This document shows, piece by piece, positions 8,794 to 17,920 of a stretch of DNA of 64,000 nucleotides. This DNA comes from Weeksella massiliensis. Lineage in GTDB: Bacteria > Bacteroidota > Bacteroidia > Flavobacteriales > Weeksellaceae. The stretch is taken from positions 124,001 through 188,000 of the forward strand of contig CCMH01000037.1 in NCBI GenBank assembly GCA_000751595.1, written 5' to 3'. The notes under the pieces were generated by a model. It was not told the DNA's origin and ran no database searches. It was given only the letters and a program-made list of their open reading frames with translations. Every line of letters begins with the position of its first letter. Position 1 is the first letter of the stretch. The position numbers were made by a program, and so were the translations under genes.

Positions 8794-9363
8794 TTATTGT
8801 TTTTTGACAAATTTGGTCAGAATCACAATTGTTTGTCCGTCCACTTTCCCTTCGATTTGCTCGTGGTTATCGTGCACCAAACGAATATTGCGTACTGCAG
8901 TTCCTATTTTAGCATTCAGTGAAGAACCTTTCACATCAAGATCTTTGATCAGGGTTACGGTATCGCCGGCAACCAAAATATTTCCGTTGACATCTTTATG
9001 CAGTTCGGTAGCATCATCTTTTACGGCTTTTGCCCATTCGAGCGTATCATCGTCCAAATACAACATATCCAATGCATCGGCAGCCCAGGCTTCGTTGTTC
9101 ATGCGTTGCAACAATCGGTAAGCAACAACTTGTACGGCAGGAACTTCGCTCCACATACTGGTTGGTAAATATTTTTCCCAAAATTGCGGATCAAAATCGG
9201 CTCGTTTTTCTAATTGTGCTTTGCATACTTCTGCAATGTAAATGCAACGATTAGGATCGTTTGTTGCATTTGGTTGAACTTCGAATACGCTAAGTTCCTC
9301 GGTAAGGCCCGTAAGTTCGCAGCTATTATTGCTACGTTGTTTCAATTGTTCTTCAAGCTTCAT
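8794..9363 (-). CDS. PhnA (YjdM) domain protein
   Basis: The 189-residue protein carries the PhnA C-terminal SH3-like domain: DVNGNILVAGDTVTLIKDL, then the GSS…KIGTAVRNIRLV stretch and a terminal ILTKFVKK. The N-terminal part starts like PhnA zinc-ribbon regions (RSNNSCELTG) but with only one cysteine, so the ribbon may not bind metal. Despite the historical name, the family is not established in phosphonate breakdown in organisms lacking a phn operon, and none is seen here. It sits 33 bases downstream of the RND pump gene but has its own -7 box. Confidence 0.8.
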   Translation of the reverse strand: MKLEEQLKQRSNNSCELTGLTEELSVFEVQPNATNDPNRCIYIAEVCKAQLEKRADFDPQFWEKYLPTSMWSEVPAVQVVAYRLLQRMNNEAWAADALDMLYLDDDTLEWAKAVKDDATELHKDVNGNILVAGDTVTLIKDLDVKGSSLNAKIGTAVRNIRLVHDNHEQIEGKVDGQTIVILTKFVKKQ

Positions 9364-9377
9364 AGAGACATTTTTTG

Positions 9378-9385
9378 CAAATATA
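9378..9385 (-). promoter_or_regulatory. Bacteroidota -7 box for phnA
   Basis: TATATTTG on the minus strand, a full match to TAnnTTTG, lies 15 bases before the phnA ATG, between the pump gene's downstream end and phnA. Confidence 0.5.
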
Positions 9386-9396
9386 CTGAATTCTTT

Positions 9397-12300
9397 TTAG
9401 GCTTCTATTTCCTTGGGTGAACGTTCCTTGTACATCCAATAATAAGCAATTGGTAGGATGGTAAAGGATAGGAACAAACAACAAATCAATCCACCGACAA
9501 TCATGATGGCTAAAGGTTTCTGAATCTCAGATCCCATACCGGTCGAAAGTGCTGCTGGTAAAAGGCCCATTGATCCCATAAGAGCAATCATCACAACCGG
9601 ACGAATTCTACTTTTCACTCCTTCTTCTATGGCTTGTTTTAGTGGGATTTTATGTTTTCGGTTTTCACTAATCATACCAATAAGAACAATCCCGTCAATA
9701 GTTGCAACTCCGAACAAGATAATGAATCCGATTCCAGCTGAGATTCCGAAAATTGTACCGGTTATCCAAAGCGATAGAAAACCACCGATAAACGCAAACG
9801 GAAGGGTAAGCGCCGCAACGGCTGTATCTTTAACATTTCCGAAATTAGAGTACAACAAAAGCATAATCAAAACCAACGAAACCGGAATGACCAATGCGAG
9901 TTGTTTGGCGGCACGTTCTTTACTTTCGAATTCCCCAGCCCATTCCATATGGTTTTCTTTAGGTAGATGAACTTCCTTGGCAACAACTTGTTTGGCTTCG
10001 TCTATGGTGCTTCCTAAATCGCGTCCTTCGATACTAAAACCTACGCCGATATAGCGACTGTTGCCTTCTCGGTAAATAAACGCTGGTCCTGTTTGGTAAC
10101 CAATACTGGCAATCTCTTGCAAAGGAATATTTTGCCCATTACTGGTTGGGATAAGAATATTTCCTATTTTTTCGGGAGTATCTCGGTATTCTTTGTTGAA
10201 GCGAAGAACGACATCAAATTGGCGATCACCTTCGTAGAACATAGTAGCGGATTGGCCACCGATTGTCATTTCTATCACGGCTTGTACATCGGCAGTTTGG
10301 ATGCCATATTTGGCCATTTTCGAGTCGTGAAGTTGAATTTTGAGTTCAGGTAAACCAATATTTTTATAAACATTGATATCGGTAATCCCATCAACTTTTT
10401 CGATGGCTGCAGCAACTTGATTGGCATATTTTTCTAAGTCATATAAATCATCACCAAAAATTTTGATAACCAAAGCACTTTTCACGCCGGCAACATATTC
10501 TTCTACGTTATCTTGAATCGGTTGACTAAACCCAAAATTGATTCCAGGATAATGATCGAGTTGTGTACGCATTTCTTGGATTATGCTTTCTTTAGAAACT
10601 TTTCTTTCCCAATCTTTTTCGTCTTTTAGTTGGACATTAAATTCGATATTGAAAAAACCTGTAGGGTCGGTTCCGTCATTTGGTCGTCCGGTTTGCGTCA
10701 GAACAAAATCTATTTCGGGAATGGTTTTCATCAACTTTTCTTTCATTTCTTTGGTCAATCTTGTCGATTCATCCAAACTAATACTATTCGGTAAAGTTGC
10801 CCGAACGTAAATTGCTCCTTCGTTGAGTTTTGGTAGGAATTCTGATCCGTAGTGAGAGAATTTTACAAAACAAATTGTTAGGATTCCTAAAAATATTGCA
10901 ATTGTCGTTTTTTTGTATTTGAAGGTTACTTGAAACAAATTATAAATATTTCTTTGAAAAAATCGGGTAATAAAGTTTTCTTTTTCTTCGATGTTTTTCG
11001 TGAAAAGAAGTTTACACATAGCCGGAACATACGTTAAACTCAAAATCAATGAACCTAAAAGGGCATAACTCAACGTAAAGGCTAACGGACTAAACATTTT
11101 TCCTTCTACTTTCTGAAAAGAGAAAATAGGTAATAAGGCTACGATGAGGATGATGAGGGCAAAAAAGATGTACGAAGCAACACTGCCAGCACTTTTTTTG
11201 ATGAGTCCGAGTTTACTCATTCGGGCAAATCTTTCTGGTCCTATTTTGTGCGATTGTGCGGCTAAGGCAACAAAAACAGTTTCTACAATTACCAAAGTTC
11301 CTTCGAGTAATAGTCCGAAATCGAGTGATCCCATCGAAATTAAATTCGCTGGCAATCCCTGAATTTTCAACATGATAATAGCGAATAAAAACGATAATGG
11401 AATTACAGATGCAACTATAAAGGTTGATTTCCAGTTGTACAAGAAAATAAAGACGATGAGCGAAACCAAAAGAATTCCTTCGATCAAGTTTTTAGAAACA
11501 GTACTTACCGTATTATCGACCAAGGTTGTGCGGTCTACAACGGTTTCTATGGTTGTATTTTCGGGTAAATGACGTTCGTTTAGGGTGTTGATTTTTTCTT
11601 TTAGATGTTCGATTACTTCCGACGGATTCTCACCTCTGAGCATAACCACAATTCCTTGTACCACATCATCTTGATCATTGTACCCAACTTGCCCCAAACG
11701 AGGTTTGTTAGACACGACAACTTCGGCTACATTTTTTATAAGAATTGGAGTAGAACCATTGAGCTTTATAGTGATATTCCCAATGTCTTCTATGTTATCC
11801 AGCAAACCAACTCCGCGCACAACATAGGCCTGATCTCCTTGTTGTATCACATCTCCACCGACATTGATATTCGATTTAGAAACCGCTTCGTACACGTCTA
11901 ATGGAGAAAGATCGAAGTTTTTTAGTTCGGTAGGATTAATCTTTATTTCGTAAATCTTTTCTTCACCACCAAAACTTACCACATCAGCAACACCCGGAAC
12001 CGAAAGCAATTCGCGTTCGATTACCCAATCTTGCAATGCTGTAACTTCTTTTAGTGGGAGATCACTTTTGATGATGTATCGAAAAATTTCACCGGTCGCA
12101 CCCGAAGGAGGCTCAATTTCGGTACTCACACCTTCAGGCAAATCAACGCCGTTTAATTTATTCGACACATATTGTTGCGCATAGAAATCATCTACATTAT
12201 CTTCGAACTGAACCGTCACCACCGAAAGTCCGAAAAGGGAAATCGAACGAATATTCGATTTGTGTGGGATGCTGTTCATTTCCTTAGAAATCGGTAGAGT

Positions 12301-12504
12301 AACCAATTTCTCCATTTCTTCTGCACTTCGGCCCGGCCATTGGGTAATGATTCTTGCCCGAGTATTGGTTACATCTGGGAAAGCTTCTATTGGCGTATGT
12401 TTTAGCGCATAAATACCTCCGAACAATAACACAAAAACCCCAAACATCACCAAGGTTGTGTGTCGTAGCGAGAAGGTAACGATATTTTGTACAAACTTTT
12501 GCAT
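9397..12504 (-). CDS. CzcA/CusA-type heavy-metal RND efflux pump
   Basis: A 1035-residue inner-membrane RND protein with the usual pattern of one N-terminal helix, a large periplasmic loop, a six-helix block, a second loop and a final helix block. The TM4 proton-relay motif is DFGLLLEGTLVIVE: Asp395, Glu401 and Glu408 align with the D-D-E triad of CzcA, with the middle Asp replaced by Glu. It would expel divalent or monovalent metal cations from the periplasm by proton antiport. It is last in an operon with adaptor, channel and two-component regulator, starting 4 bases after the adaptor gene. The metal cannot be assigned. Confidence 0.92.
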   Translation of the reverse strand: MQKFVQNIVTFSLRHTTLVMFGVFVLLFGGIYALKHTPIEAFPDVTNTRARIITQWPGRSAEEMEKLVTLPISKEMNSIPHKSNIRSISLFGLSVVTVQFEDNVDDFYAQQYVSNKLNGVDLPEGVSTEIEPPSGATGEIFRYIIKSDLPLKEVTALQDWVIERELLSVPGVADVVSFGGEEKIYEIKINPTELKNFDLSPLDVYEAVSKSNINVGGDVIQQGDQAYVVRGVGLLDNIEDIGNITIKLNGSTPILIKNVAEVVVSNKPRLGQVGYNDQDDVVQGIVVMLRGENPSEVIEHLKEKINTLNERHLPENTTIETVVDRTTLVDNTVSTVSKNLIEGILLVSLIVFIFLYNWKSTFIVASVIPLSFLFAIIMLKIQGLPANLISMGSLDFGLLLEGTLVIVETVFVALAAQSHKIGPERFARMSKLGLIKKSAGSVASYIFFALIILIVALLPIFSFQKVEGKMFSPLAFTLSYALLGSLILSLTYVPAMCKLLFTKNIEEKENFITRFFQRNIYNLFQVTFKYKKTTIAIFLGILTICFVKFSHYGSEFLPKLNEGAIYVRATLPNSISLDESTRLTKEMKEKLMKTIPEIDFVLTQTGRPNDGTDPTGFFNIEFNVQLKDEKDWERKVSKESIIQEMRTQLDHYPGINFGFSQPIQDNVEEYVAGVKSALVIKIFGDDLYDLEKYANQVAAAIEKVDGITDINVYKNIGLPELKIQLHDSKMAKYGIQTADVQAVIEMTIGGQSATMFYEGDRQFDVVLRFNKEYRDTPEKIGNILIPTSNGQNIPLQEIASIGYQTGPAFIYREGNSRYIGVGFSIEGRDLGSTIDEAKQVVAKEVHLPKENHMEWAGEFESKERAAKQLALVIPVSLVLIMLLLYSNFGNVKDTAVAALTLPFAFIGGFLSLWITGTIFGISAGIGFIILFGVATIDGIVLIGMISENRKHKIPLKQAIEEGVKSRIRPVVMIALMGSMGLLPAALSTGMGSEIQKPLAIMIVGGLICCLFLSFTILPIAYYWMYKERSPKEIEA

Positions 12505-12507
12505 GAA

Positions 12508-13608
12508 TTATTGGTTTAATTGTTCGAAAATGAGCAAAGCATTCGACCCGATAACTTTTTCATCCGAAGCCAAATCTTCTTCTATATACGTCCACTCTTC
12601 GTTATTGCTAATTGGCGTTACTTTTTTCGCCTCAAGAGTACAATCGTTTTTGTAGGTAACGAGATAGTTTTTGTTGTTGAAAAAAATCAAAGCATCATTA
12701 GGAATAGCAAATGCGTTTCGGTCTGAAGTGTTTTTATTGATGATAATATCAGCACTTAATCCTGGCATAAGATTCAAATTTTGATTTTCTAAGACAACGC
12801 GCGCTTTCAGAACGTGTTCATTGTCATCAAAAACATTATAAATTTTATCGATTTTTCCGGTGTAAATTTGGTCTGGATAAGCAATGGTTTTCACTTTCAC
12901 TAGATCGCCAGTTTTTACATATTTCAGATTGCTGGCATAAATATTCACCATTACCCAAACTTTTTTCAGGTTCGAAATAGAAAACAAGGCATCGCTATCC
13001 GACGTGATACTTTGTCCAGAACTGATTGATTTCTGAATGATATATCCATTTTTCGGCGCCAAAATCTGAAAAGCATCCTGCCCAACTGCTCTGTACAATT
13101 GCAACGTTTGCTTGATTCTTTCTAACTCGATTTTGGCACTTGCCAACTCATGTTCCGACTCTAAAACTTCGGGCGCAGAAATCATCCCATCATTCAACAA
13201 TTCTTTTTTGGTAGAAATTTGTTTATTAAGTAAAGTAATCTGATTCTGAAAGAAACGTTGTTGTTGATACAATTCCTGAATTTGAGACGATTTTATCGTC
13301 GCCAAAACTTGTCCTTTCTTCACATAATCGCCCAACTCGAAATTGACATTATCTACCACACCATCGAGCAAACTCCGAAAGCTTACCAAATCGTTTTCAT
13401 CATATTCTATTTTTCCCGGCATTAGCAGTTGCTCGGTAATCGGACTTTTATGAACTGCAAGAATATCCGTCGTGTTTTTCAACTCTTTCGACAAACAATA
13501 CGGACTGTTTTTTTGGGGTTCGGTAGGATGAGATTCTTCGGATGAACAGGCAGAAAAAAGAAGCCCACAACTTAGAACGAGAACATTAAAAGGTATTTTT
13601 TTTATCAT
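12508..13608 (-). CDS. RND efflux periplasmic adaptor lipoprotein (CzcB-like)
   Basis: From the ATG at 13608 the protein has 366 residues; an in-frame upstream ATG (13695) would add 29 residues overlapping the channel gene and hide the signal peptide. The N-terminus MIKKIPFNVLVLSCGLLFSAC ends in a lipobox. Then come the barrel-sandwich (lipoyl-like) halves, an alpha-helical hairpin (about 110-175) and a beta-barrel domain, as in HlyD-family membrane fusion proteins. It links the RND pump to the TolC-type channel. There is no His-rich metal-binding segment. Confidence 0.9.
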   Translation of the reverse strand: MIKKIPFNVLVLSCGLLFSACSSEESHPTEPQKNSPYCLSKELKNTTDILAVHKSPITEQLLMPGKIEYDENDLVSFRSLLDGVVDNVNFELGDYVKKGQVLATIKSSQIQELYQQQRFFQNQITLLNKQISTKKELLNDGMISAPEVLESEHELASAKIELERIKQTLQLYRAVGQDAFQILAPKNGYIIQKSISSGQSITSDSDALFSISNLKKVWVMVNIYASNLKYVKTGDLVKVKTIAYPDQIYTGKIDKIYNVFDDNEHVLKARVVLENQNLNLMPGLSADIIINKNTSDRNAFAIPNDALIFFNNKNYLVTYKNDCTLEAKKVTPISNNEEWTYIEEDLASDEKVIGSNALLIFEQLNQ

Positions 13609-13612
13609 GATT

Positions 13613-14860
13613 TTATAAGTTTTTTGATAGATACTGAAGTTGTAAAAATGTGTTTTGGTAGGATGATGACAAGTCTTGTAATGCCATTTGCGCATCTTGA
13701 TATGCCTCTATAAAATCGATAAATTCTACCAACGTTATTTGTTTACTCTGAAGATTTTTACGGTAATTGGCAATCATTTCGGCTTGTTCATCGCTTTCAT
13801 TTTCTTGCCATTCTTTCAGTAAATTTTCGTACATGATCAATTGTTGCATCAATGTTTTGGCTCTGTTGATTAAGGTGTTTTTTAGTGATTTTTCATTGGC
13901 CTCTTCCTGAAGCATCGTTACATGAGCGGCTTGTATTTGCCCTTGATTTCGATTGAAAACAGGTAAATCAAAACTCAAACCTATACCAACAAAATCGCGC
14001 ATAATGCTTCCGCCACGATCATAACTCACCTGAAATTGCAAATCGGGTTTCGCTTCGGCTTTTTCTACAGAAATCTGTTGTTTTGCCAACTCAATTCGGT
14101 TACTTTGCGTTTTTAGGGTTGGATTTTTTTCGATTATTTCATCAAGAATTTGAAGAGAAATTTTTTGAGTCAAATCAAAAGTTATCGGTTCAAAAACAAG
14201 ATCTTTCAACTCGATATTTGGTAGATTTGTAAGGGTTCGGATTTCACCTAAAATTTCTGTTCGTTCTTGTTGTAATTCGATGTCCTCTTGCTGATAAGCA
14301 ACAAGCGCAGTTTGGATACGCAAATAATCTGCTTTCGAAACATTTCTCAAGGTAGATTGTCTTTTATATTGCTCGGCAAGCGTCTGATAGAGCTCTATAA
14401 TCGACTGATTGATTTCTGTTTTTTTGTTCAATTGTTGTAATTGTACAAAAGCTTCTTGCAAAGAAAAAGTTAGTTCATTCAACAATTCTTCATACGAGAA
14501 TTGAGCAATCTTCTTTTCGATTTCTTTTGCCGCAACACGTTTTTTACGTTTTGCTGCGGTTTCTATAACTTGCTCCAACTCAAGCGAAACTTGTTGATGT
14601 TTACCGTAATTGCCAAATAAATGAGGTAATTCTTCTGCAGAACCATTTTTCCATAAATTAACTTCTTGTATAGAAAAAGTCGGATTATGTCGCAAACCAG
14701 CTTGTTTTTTTTCGGCTTCGGCAACGTCTATCGAGTATTTTTCGGCAATTAAATGCGCATTGTTTTGCAGCATTTCTTGCAGTAGTTTTTCTTTTGTATA
14801 ATCTTGTGCCTGAAGTAGATAGCTTCCTAAAAAAGCTAAGGTGATCGTCCAGATTTTCAT
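13613..14860 (-). CDS. TolC-family outer-membrane efflux protein (CzcC-like)
   Basis: The 415-residue protein has a signal peptide (cleavage likely after LLQA) and two long coiled-coil/strand repeats typical of the outer membrane factor family, with several predicted 30-60-residue helices rich in Glu, Gln and Lys. It forms the exit duct for the adaptor and RND pump encoded directly downstream (4-base gap to the adaptor start). A -7 box at 14880-14887 gives the structural genes a promoter separate from that of the regulator pair. Confidence 0.9.
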   Translation of the reverse strand: MKIWTITLAFLGSYLLQAQDYTKEKLLQEMLQNNAHLIAEKYSIDVAEAEKKQAGLRHNPTFSIQEVNLWKNGSAEELPHLFGNYGKHQQVSLELEQVIETAAKRKKRVAAKEIEKKIAQFSYEELLNELTFSLQEAFVQLQQLNKKTEINQSIIELYQTLAEQYKRQSTLRNVSKADYLRIQTALVAYQQEDIELQQERTEILGEIRTLTNLPNIELKDLVFEPITFDLTQKISLQILDEIIEKNPTLKTQSNRIELAKQQISVEKAEAKPDLQFQVSYDRGGSIMRDFVGIGLSFDLPVFNRNQGQIQAAHVTMLQEEANEKSLKNTLINRAKTLMQQLIMYENLLKEWQENESDEQAEMIANYRKNLQSKQITLVEFIDFIEAYQDAQMALQDLSSSYQNTFLQLQYLSKNL

Positions 14861-14879
14861 TGTCTAAAGTTTTGATAGA

Positions 14880-14887
14880 CAAAGGTA
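14880..14887 (-). promoter_or_regulatory. Bacteroidota -7 box for the efflux structural genes
   Basis: TACCTTTG on the minus strand, 20 bases before the TolC-family ATG and between the sensor kinase and the channel gene. The response regulator encoded just upstream is the obvious candidate to act here, but I see no clear operator repeat. Confidence 0.5.
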
Positions 14888-14931
14888 TAAACGCCAAATT
14901 AGAGCTGTTTTTAAGGTAGATTAAAAGTAGA

Positions 14932-16266
14932 TTAGAAAGTAAGAAAAACTGTAGTTCCGTTCTGATCTGATTCGATTTTTAGTTGGATATGATGAATCTT
15001 GAAAATAATATTGGCAAGAGAAAGTCCGATTCCTTTTCCGTTAAATTCTGAGGTGTTGCTGCCACGATAAAAGTTCGACGTAATTCTGTGTAAATCCTCT
15101 TTTTCTATACCAATTCCTTGATCTTTAATTTGTAGTTGTAAATGATTTTCTTCTTCGGAAATTGTGATTTTAACTGATTGATTATGAGAATATTTAATGG
15201 CGTTTTCTAAAATATTGAGAATTGCCAAACGTAACATTTTTTCGTTACCTTGTTGATTGAGCAATTGTTGATTTTTCAACTCAAAATCCAATTGAAATTT
15301 GGCTTCTTTTAATGCAGCTTCTTGTTCGATCATCTGAAAAATAATTTCATCTATCCGAATTGGGGAAAGTTCTAAATTGGTTTTCACACCAGAAAGAATC
15401 ATCATCTGATCGAGTGTGTCGCGCAAATCTTCAACATAATTTGCCAACTGTAGATTCACTTTTTTATATTCTTCTACACTTCTTTCTTTTTGTTTGGTAA
15501 CTTCTAAAGTGCCTAAAATTGCGGTCATCGGCGTTCTAAATTCGTGTGAAACATAATCGATAAAGTTTTTTTGTACCAAAAATGTTTCCCCTAAACGTTC
15601 CACAAAATGATTGTACGTTTTTACCAAATCTTCGACTTCTTTATACTTTTTTTCGAGTTGGATAGGATGTTGAAAATTTTCGGAGTTTCTTGACTTTATT
15701 TGACTCATCATCAATGAGATAGGTTGGTAGGCAATATGACCAATTAGCTGTCCGAAAAGAAAAACAACCAACAAGCCGATTACCGAAACAAGAACAAGAA
15801 TTTGTAAAAGTGAATTCATTAAACCATAAAATTCATCGGTTGATTCTCTAGTAATAATAACAAAATCGCCTTGATTGTCATGATAAAATAAGCCGCTATA
15901 AAAAAAGTTATCGGTCCGAAAATTAGCTTCTTTATTTTTTCGAATTGTTTCTACAAAGTTTTCGGTAATTTCGACATCATCGACCATATTTCCACCAAAC
16001 TTTTTATTCTTTTCATTGAGCACTAAAATATTCTTTTTCGAGATCGATTTCGAAAGTCTATTTTGTATGCTTTGATGTTCCGAATGCGAAACTTCATCTT
16101 CTTCTAAATAATAAAAAGCGGCGAGTAAGGTTTTGCTTTCTAGATTTTTATATTCGCGCTGAATCATTTTTGTCGAAAAGAAAAAATAAATTAAAACCGA
16201 TGCAACCAAAATGGCTACTCCAAAAAGCAAACTCGTATAAAAGGCTAAGCGATTTTTTAAACTCAT
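14932..16266 (-). CDS. Sensor histidine kinase of the metal-efflux locus
   Basis: The 444-residue protein has two transmembrane helices (about 10-30 and 152-175) enclosing a sensor domain of about 120 residues, then a short HAMP-like linker. A HisKA dimerisation helix follows with phospho-acceptor His241 in VSHEFRTP, then an HATPase domain with the N box (ILNILENAIKYS), DQGIGI and GKGIGLSL. Its ATG overlaps the response-regulator stop by four bases (ATGA). By position it should sense metal or envelope stress and control the adjacent pump. Confidence 0.92.
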   Translation of the reverse strand: MSLKNRLAFYTSLLFGVAILVASVLIYFFFSTKMIQREYKNLESKTLLAAFYYLEEDEVSHSEHQSIQNRLSKSISKKNILVLNEKNKKFGGNMVDDVEITENFVETIRKNKEANFRTDNFFYSGLFYHDNQGDFVIITRESTDEFYGLMNSLLQILVLVSVIGLLVVFLFGQLIGHIAYQPISLMMSQIKSRNSENFQHPIQLEKKYKEVEDLVKTYNHFVERLGETFLVQKNFIDYVSHEFRTPMTAILGTLEVTKQKERSVEEYKKVNLQLANYVEDLRDTLDQMMILSGVKTNLELSPIRIDEIIFQMIEQEAALKEAKFQLDFELKNQQLLNQQGNEKMLRLAILNILENAIKYSHNQSVKITISEEENHLQLQIKDQGIGIEKEDLHRITSNFYRGSNTSEFNGKGIGLSLANIIFKIHHIQLKIESDQNGTTVFLTF

Positions 16267-16940
16267 GTGTCGTGTTTGAATAAATAACCAAATCCTTTTA
16301 CCGTGAAAATAAATTTATCTTCGGTTTCTATTTTGTTGCGCAAATAAGAAATATACACATCTACAATATTGGTCTGATTGTCGAATTGTATTCCCCAAAC
16401 GGCATTCAGAATTTGCATTCGTGTGACGGTTTTATCTTTATTTTCGATGAGGTAGAGAAGGAGTTTCATTTCGGTTGGAGAAAGTTCAACTTCTTTTTGA
16501 CTCACCGAAACTTTGTATTGATCATAATCGATGTTCAAACTCCCAAATTGTTGTAGGTTGGTAGTGGTTTCTGTGAGGCGATTTGCTCTTCTTGTTAGCG
16601 CTTTGATACGAGAAAAAAGCTCATCAAAATGAAATGGTTTCGTGAGATAATCATCAGCACCATCATCCAAAGCATTCACTTTATCTTGCACCGTATTCAG
16701 TGCAGAAAGCATGAGAATCGGCGCCGTGATTTTTTTATAGCGTAGAGTTTGTACCAATTGTCGACCATCGATTCCGGGCAACATAACATCAACAATAAAT
16801 AAATCCCACTGCAAATCGAGGTAATTTTCTATAACTTCCTCGGCCGTTTTACACAAGGTCACCAAATAGCCATTTTCTTCTAATCCTTTGGTCAGAAAAT
16901 CACTAATTCGTTTATCGTCTTCTACAACAAGAATTTGCAT
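16263..16940 (-). CDS. OmpR-family response regulator of the metal-efflux locus
   Basis: The 225-residue protein has a receiver domain with the acidic pocket Asp8/Asp9, phospho-acceptor Asp51 (FIVDVMLPG) and the conserved Lys of YLTKPF. A C-terminal winged helix follows (SPTEMKLLLYLIENKDKTVTR … VDVYISYLRNKI). It is the first gene of the run, transcribed with its kinase and then the RND operon, like CzcRS/CusRS. Confidence 0.93.
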   Translation of the reverse strand: MQILVVEDDKRISDFLTKGLEENGYLVTLCKTAEEVIENYLDLQWDLFIVDVMLPGIDGRQLVQTLRYKKITAPILMLSALNTVQDKVNALDDGADDYLTKPFHFDELFSRIKALTRRANRLTETTTNLQQFGSLNIDYDQYKVSVSQKEVELSPTEMKLLLYLIENKDKTVTRMQILNAVWGIQFDNQTNIVDVYISYLRNKIETEDKFIFTVKGFGYLFKHDT

Positions 16941-16957
16941 TTTTTATGGGTTTTATA

Positions 16958-16965
16958 CAAAATTA
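16958..16965 (-). promoter_or_regulatory. Bacteroidota -7 box for the response regulator
   Basis: TAATTTTG on the minus strand, 18 bases before the ATG. It fits TAnnTTTG; the -33 element is not clear. Confidence 0.4.
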
Positions 16966-17065
16966 TCGAAAATGTCCTGACTTTTAAGATAGTAAAGAAC
17001 TTTTTAATTTAATTTTAATTATCCTCAAGTTTTTATACTTTTAATCCTATCTAAATAAAAATCAG

Positions 17066-17920
17066 ATGAAAGTAAAAAAACAATCTGGCGAATTAGTCGA
17101 TTTTGATCCTAAGAGTTTGCATCGTTCACTTTCTCGTTCAGGCGCTACAAAACCCGAGATAGAAGAAGTTTTTTCGGCTGTTAACAATTTTTTGTATTCG
17201 GGCATCAGCACGCGAGAATTGTATCAGAAAGCTTTTGATGAACTCAAAAAGTTTCGTTCTTCGTATGCTGCACGCTATAGCCTGAAAAGAGCCTTACAAG
17301 AACTCGGGCCAGAAGGGCATCTTTTTGAGGAATGGATTGCAAAAATCTTTATCGAGCAAGGTTATCAAGGACTTACCGGAATCACGGTTCAGGGAGCAGC
17401 TGTTACGCACGAAATAGATGTTGTTGCCCTAAAAGGGGAGGAACTTATATTTTGCGAGTGTAAATTTAGAAATGATTTGGATGCCAAAATTAGCGTTACT
17501 ACGCCCATGTACATCCTATCGAGAATAAAAGATGTGATGAATAATGAATACGAGTTTTTTGGTAGGAAAATGAAACCCACCAAAGGTTTTTTAGTAACCA
17601 ATGCTTACCTCACCACCGATTCGATAGATTTTGCCAATCATTATGGGATTGGATTGATTTCTTGGAACTATCCCGAAGGAAAAAATATCAAAGAAATTGT
17701 CGATCATAGCGCCTTGTATCCGTTGACTTGTCTAACGAATCTTACCGAAGAGCAAGAAAAACAACTCATGGAAAAAGGAACAATTTTGGTGAAAGAGTTG
17801 GTCGAAAATCCAACAGTTTTAGATGAGTTGAAATTAGACGAAAAAATCAAAAACAATGTGTTAGAAGAAGCTCGAGAATTGATTGATGTAGAATGTTTGC
17901 GATGCGAAAATCCTACTTAA
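17066..17920 (+). CDS. ATP-cone domain fused to a PD-(D/E)xK (Mrr-like) nuclease domain
   Basis: The 284-residue protein starts with an ATP-cone domain (about 1-90: VKKQSGELVDFDPKSLHRSL…), the nucleotide-sensing module of ribonucleotide reductases and NrdR. A restriction-endonuclease-like core follows with Glu88/Glu89 in the first helix, Glu116-Ile-Asp118, and Glu131-Cys-Lys133, the ExK of the PD-(D/E)xK active site. The C-terminal 70 residues are helical. The combination suggests a nuclease gated by ATP/dATP. It has no methylase neighbour, so it is not a classic restriction system. Its end overlaps the convergent DUF4268-like gene by 8 bases. The domain architecture occurs in other Bacteroidota as far as I recall; its biological role is not established. 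Confidence 0.8.
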   Translation: MKVKKQSGELVDFDPKSLHRSLSRSGATKPEIEEVFSAVNNFLYSGISTRELYQKAFDELKKFRSSYAARYSLKRALQELGPEGHLFEEWIAKIFIEQGYQGLTGITVQGAAVTHEIDVVALKGEELIFCECKFRNDLDAKISVTTPMYILSRIKDVMNNEYEFFGRKMKPTKGFLVTNAYLTTDSIDFANHYGIGLISWNYPEGKNIKEIVDHSALYPLTCLTNLTEEQEKQLMEKGTILVKELVENPTVLDELKLDEKIKNNVLEEARELIDVECLRCENPT

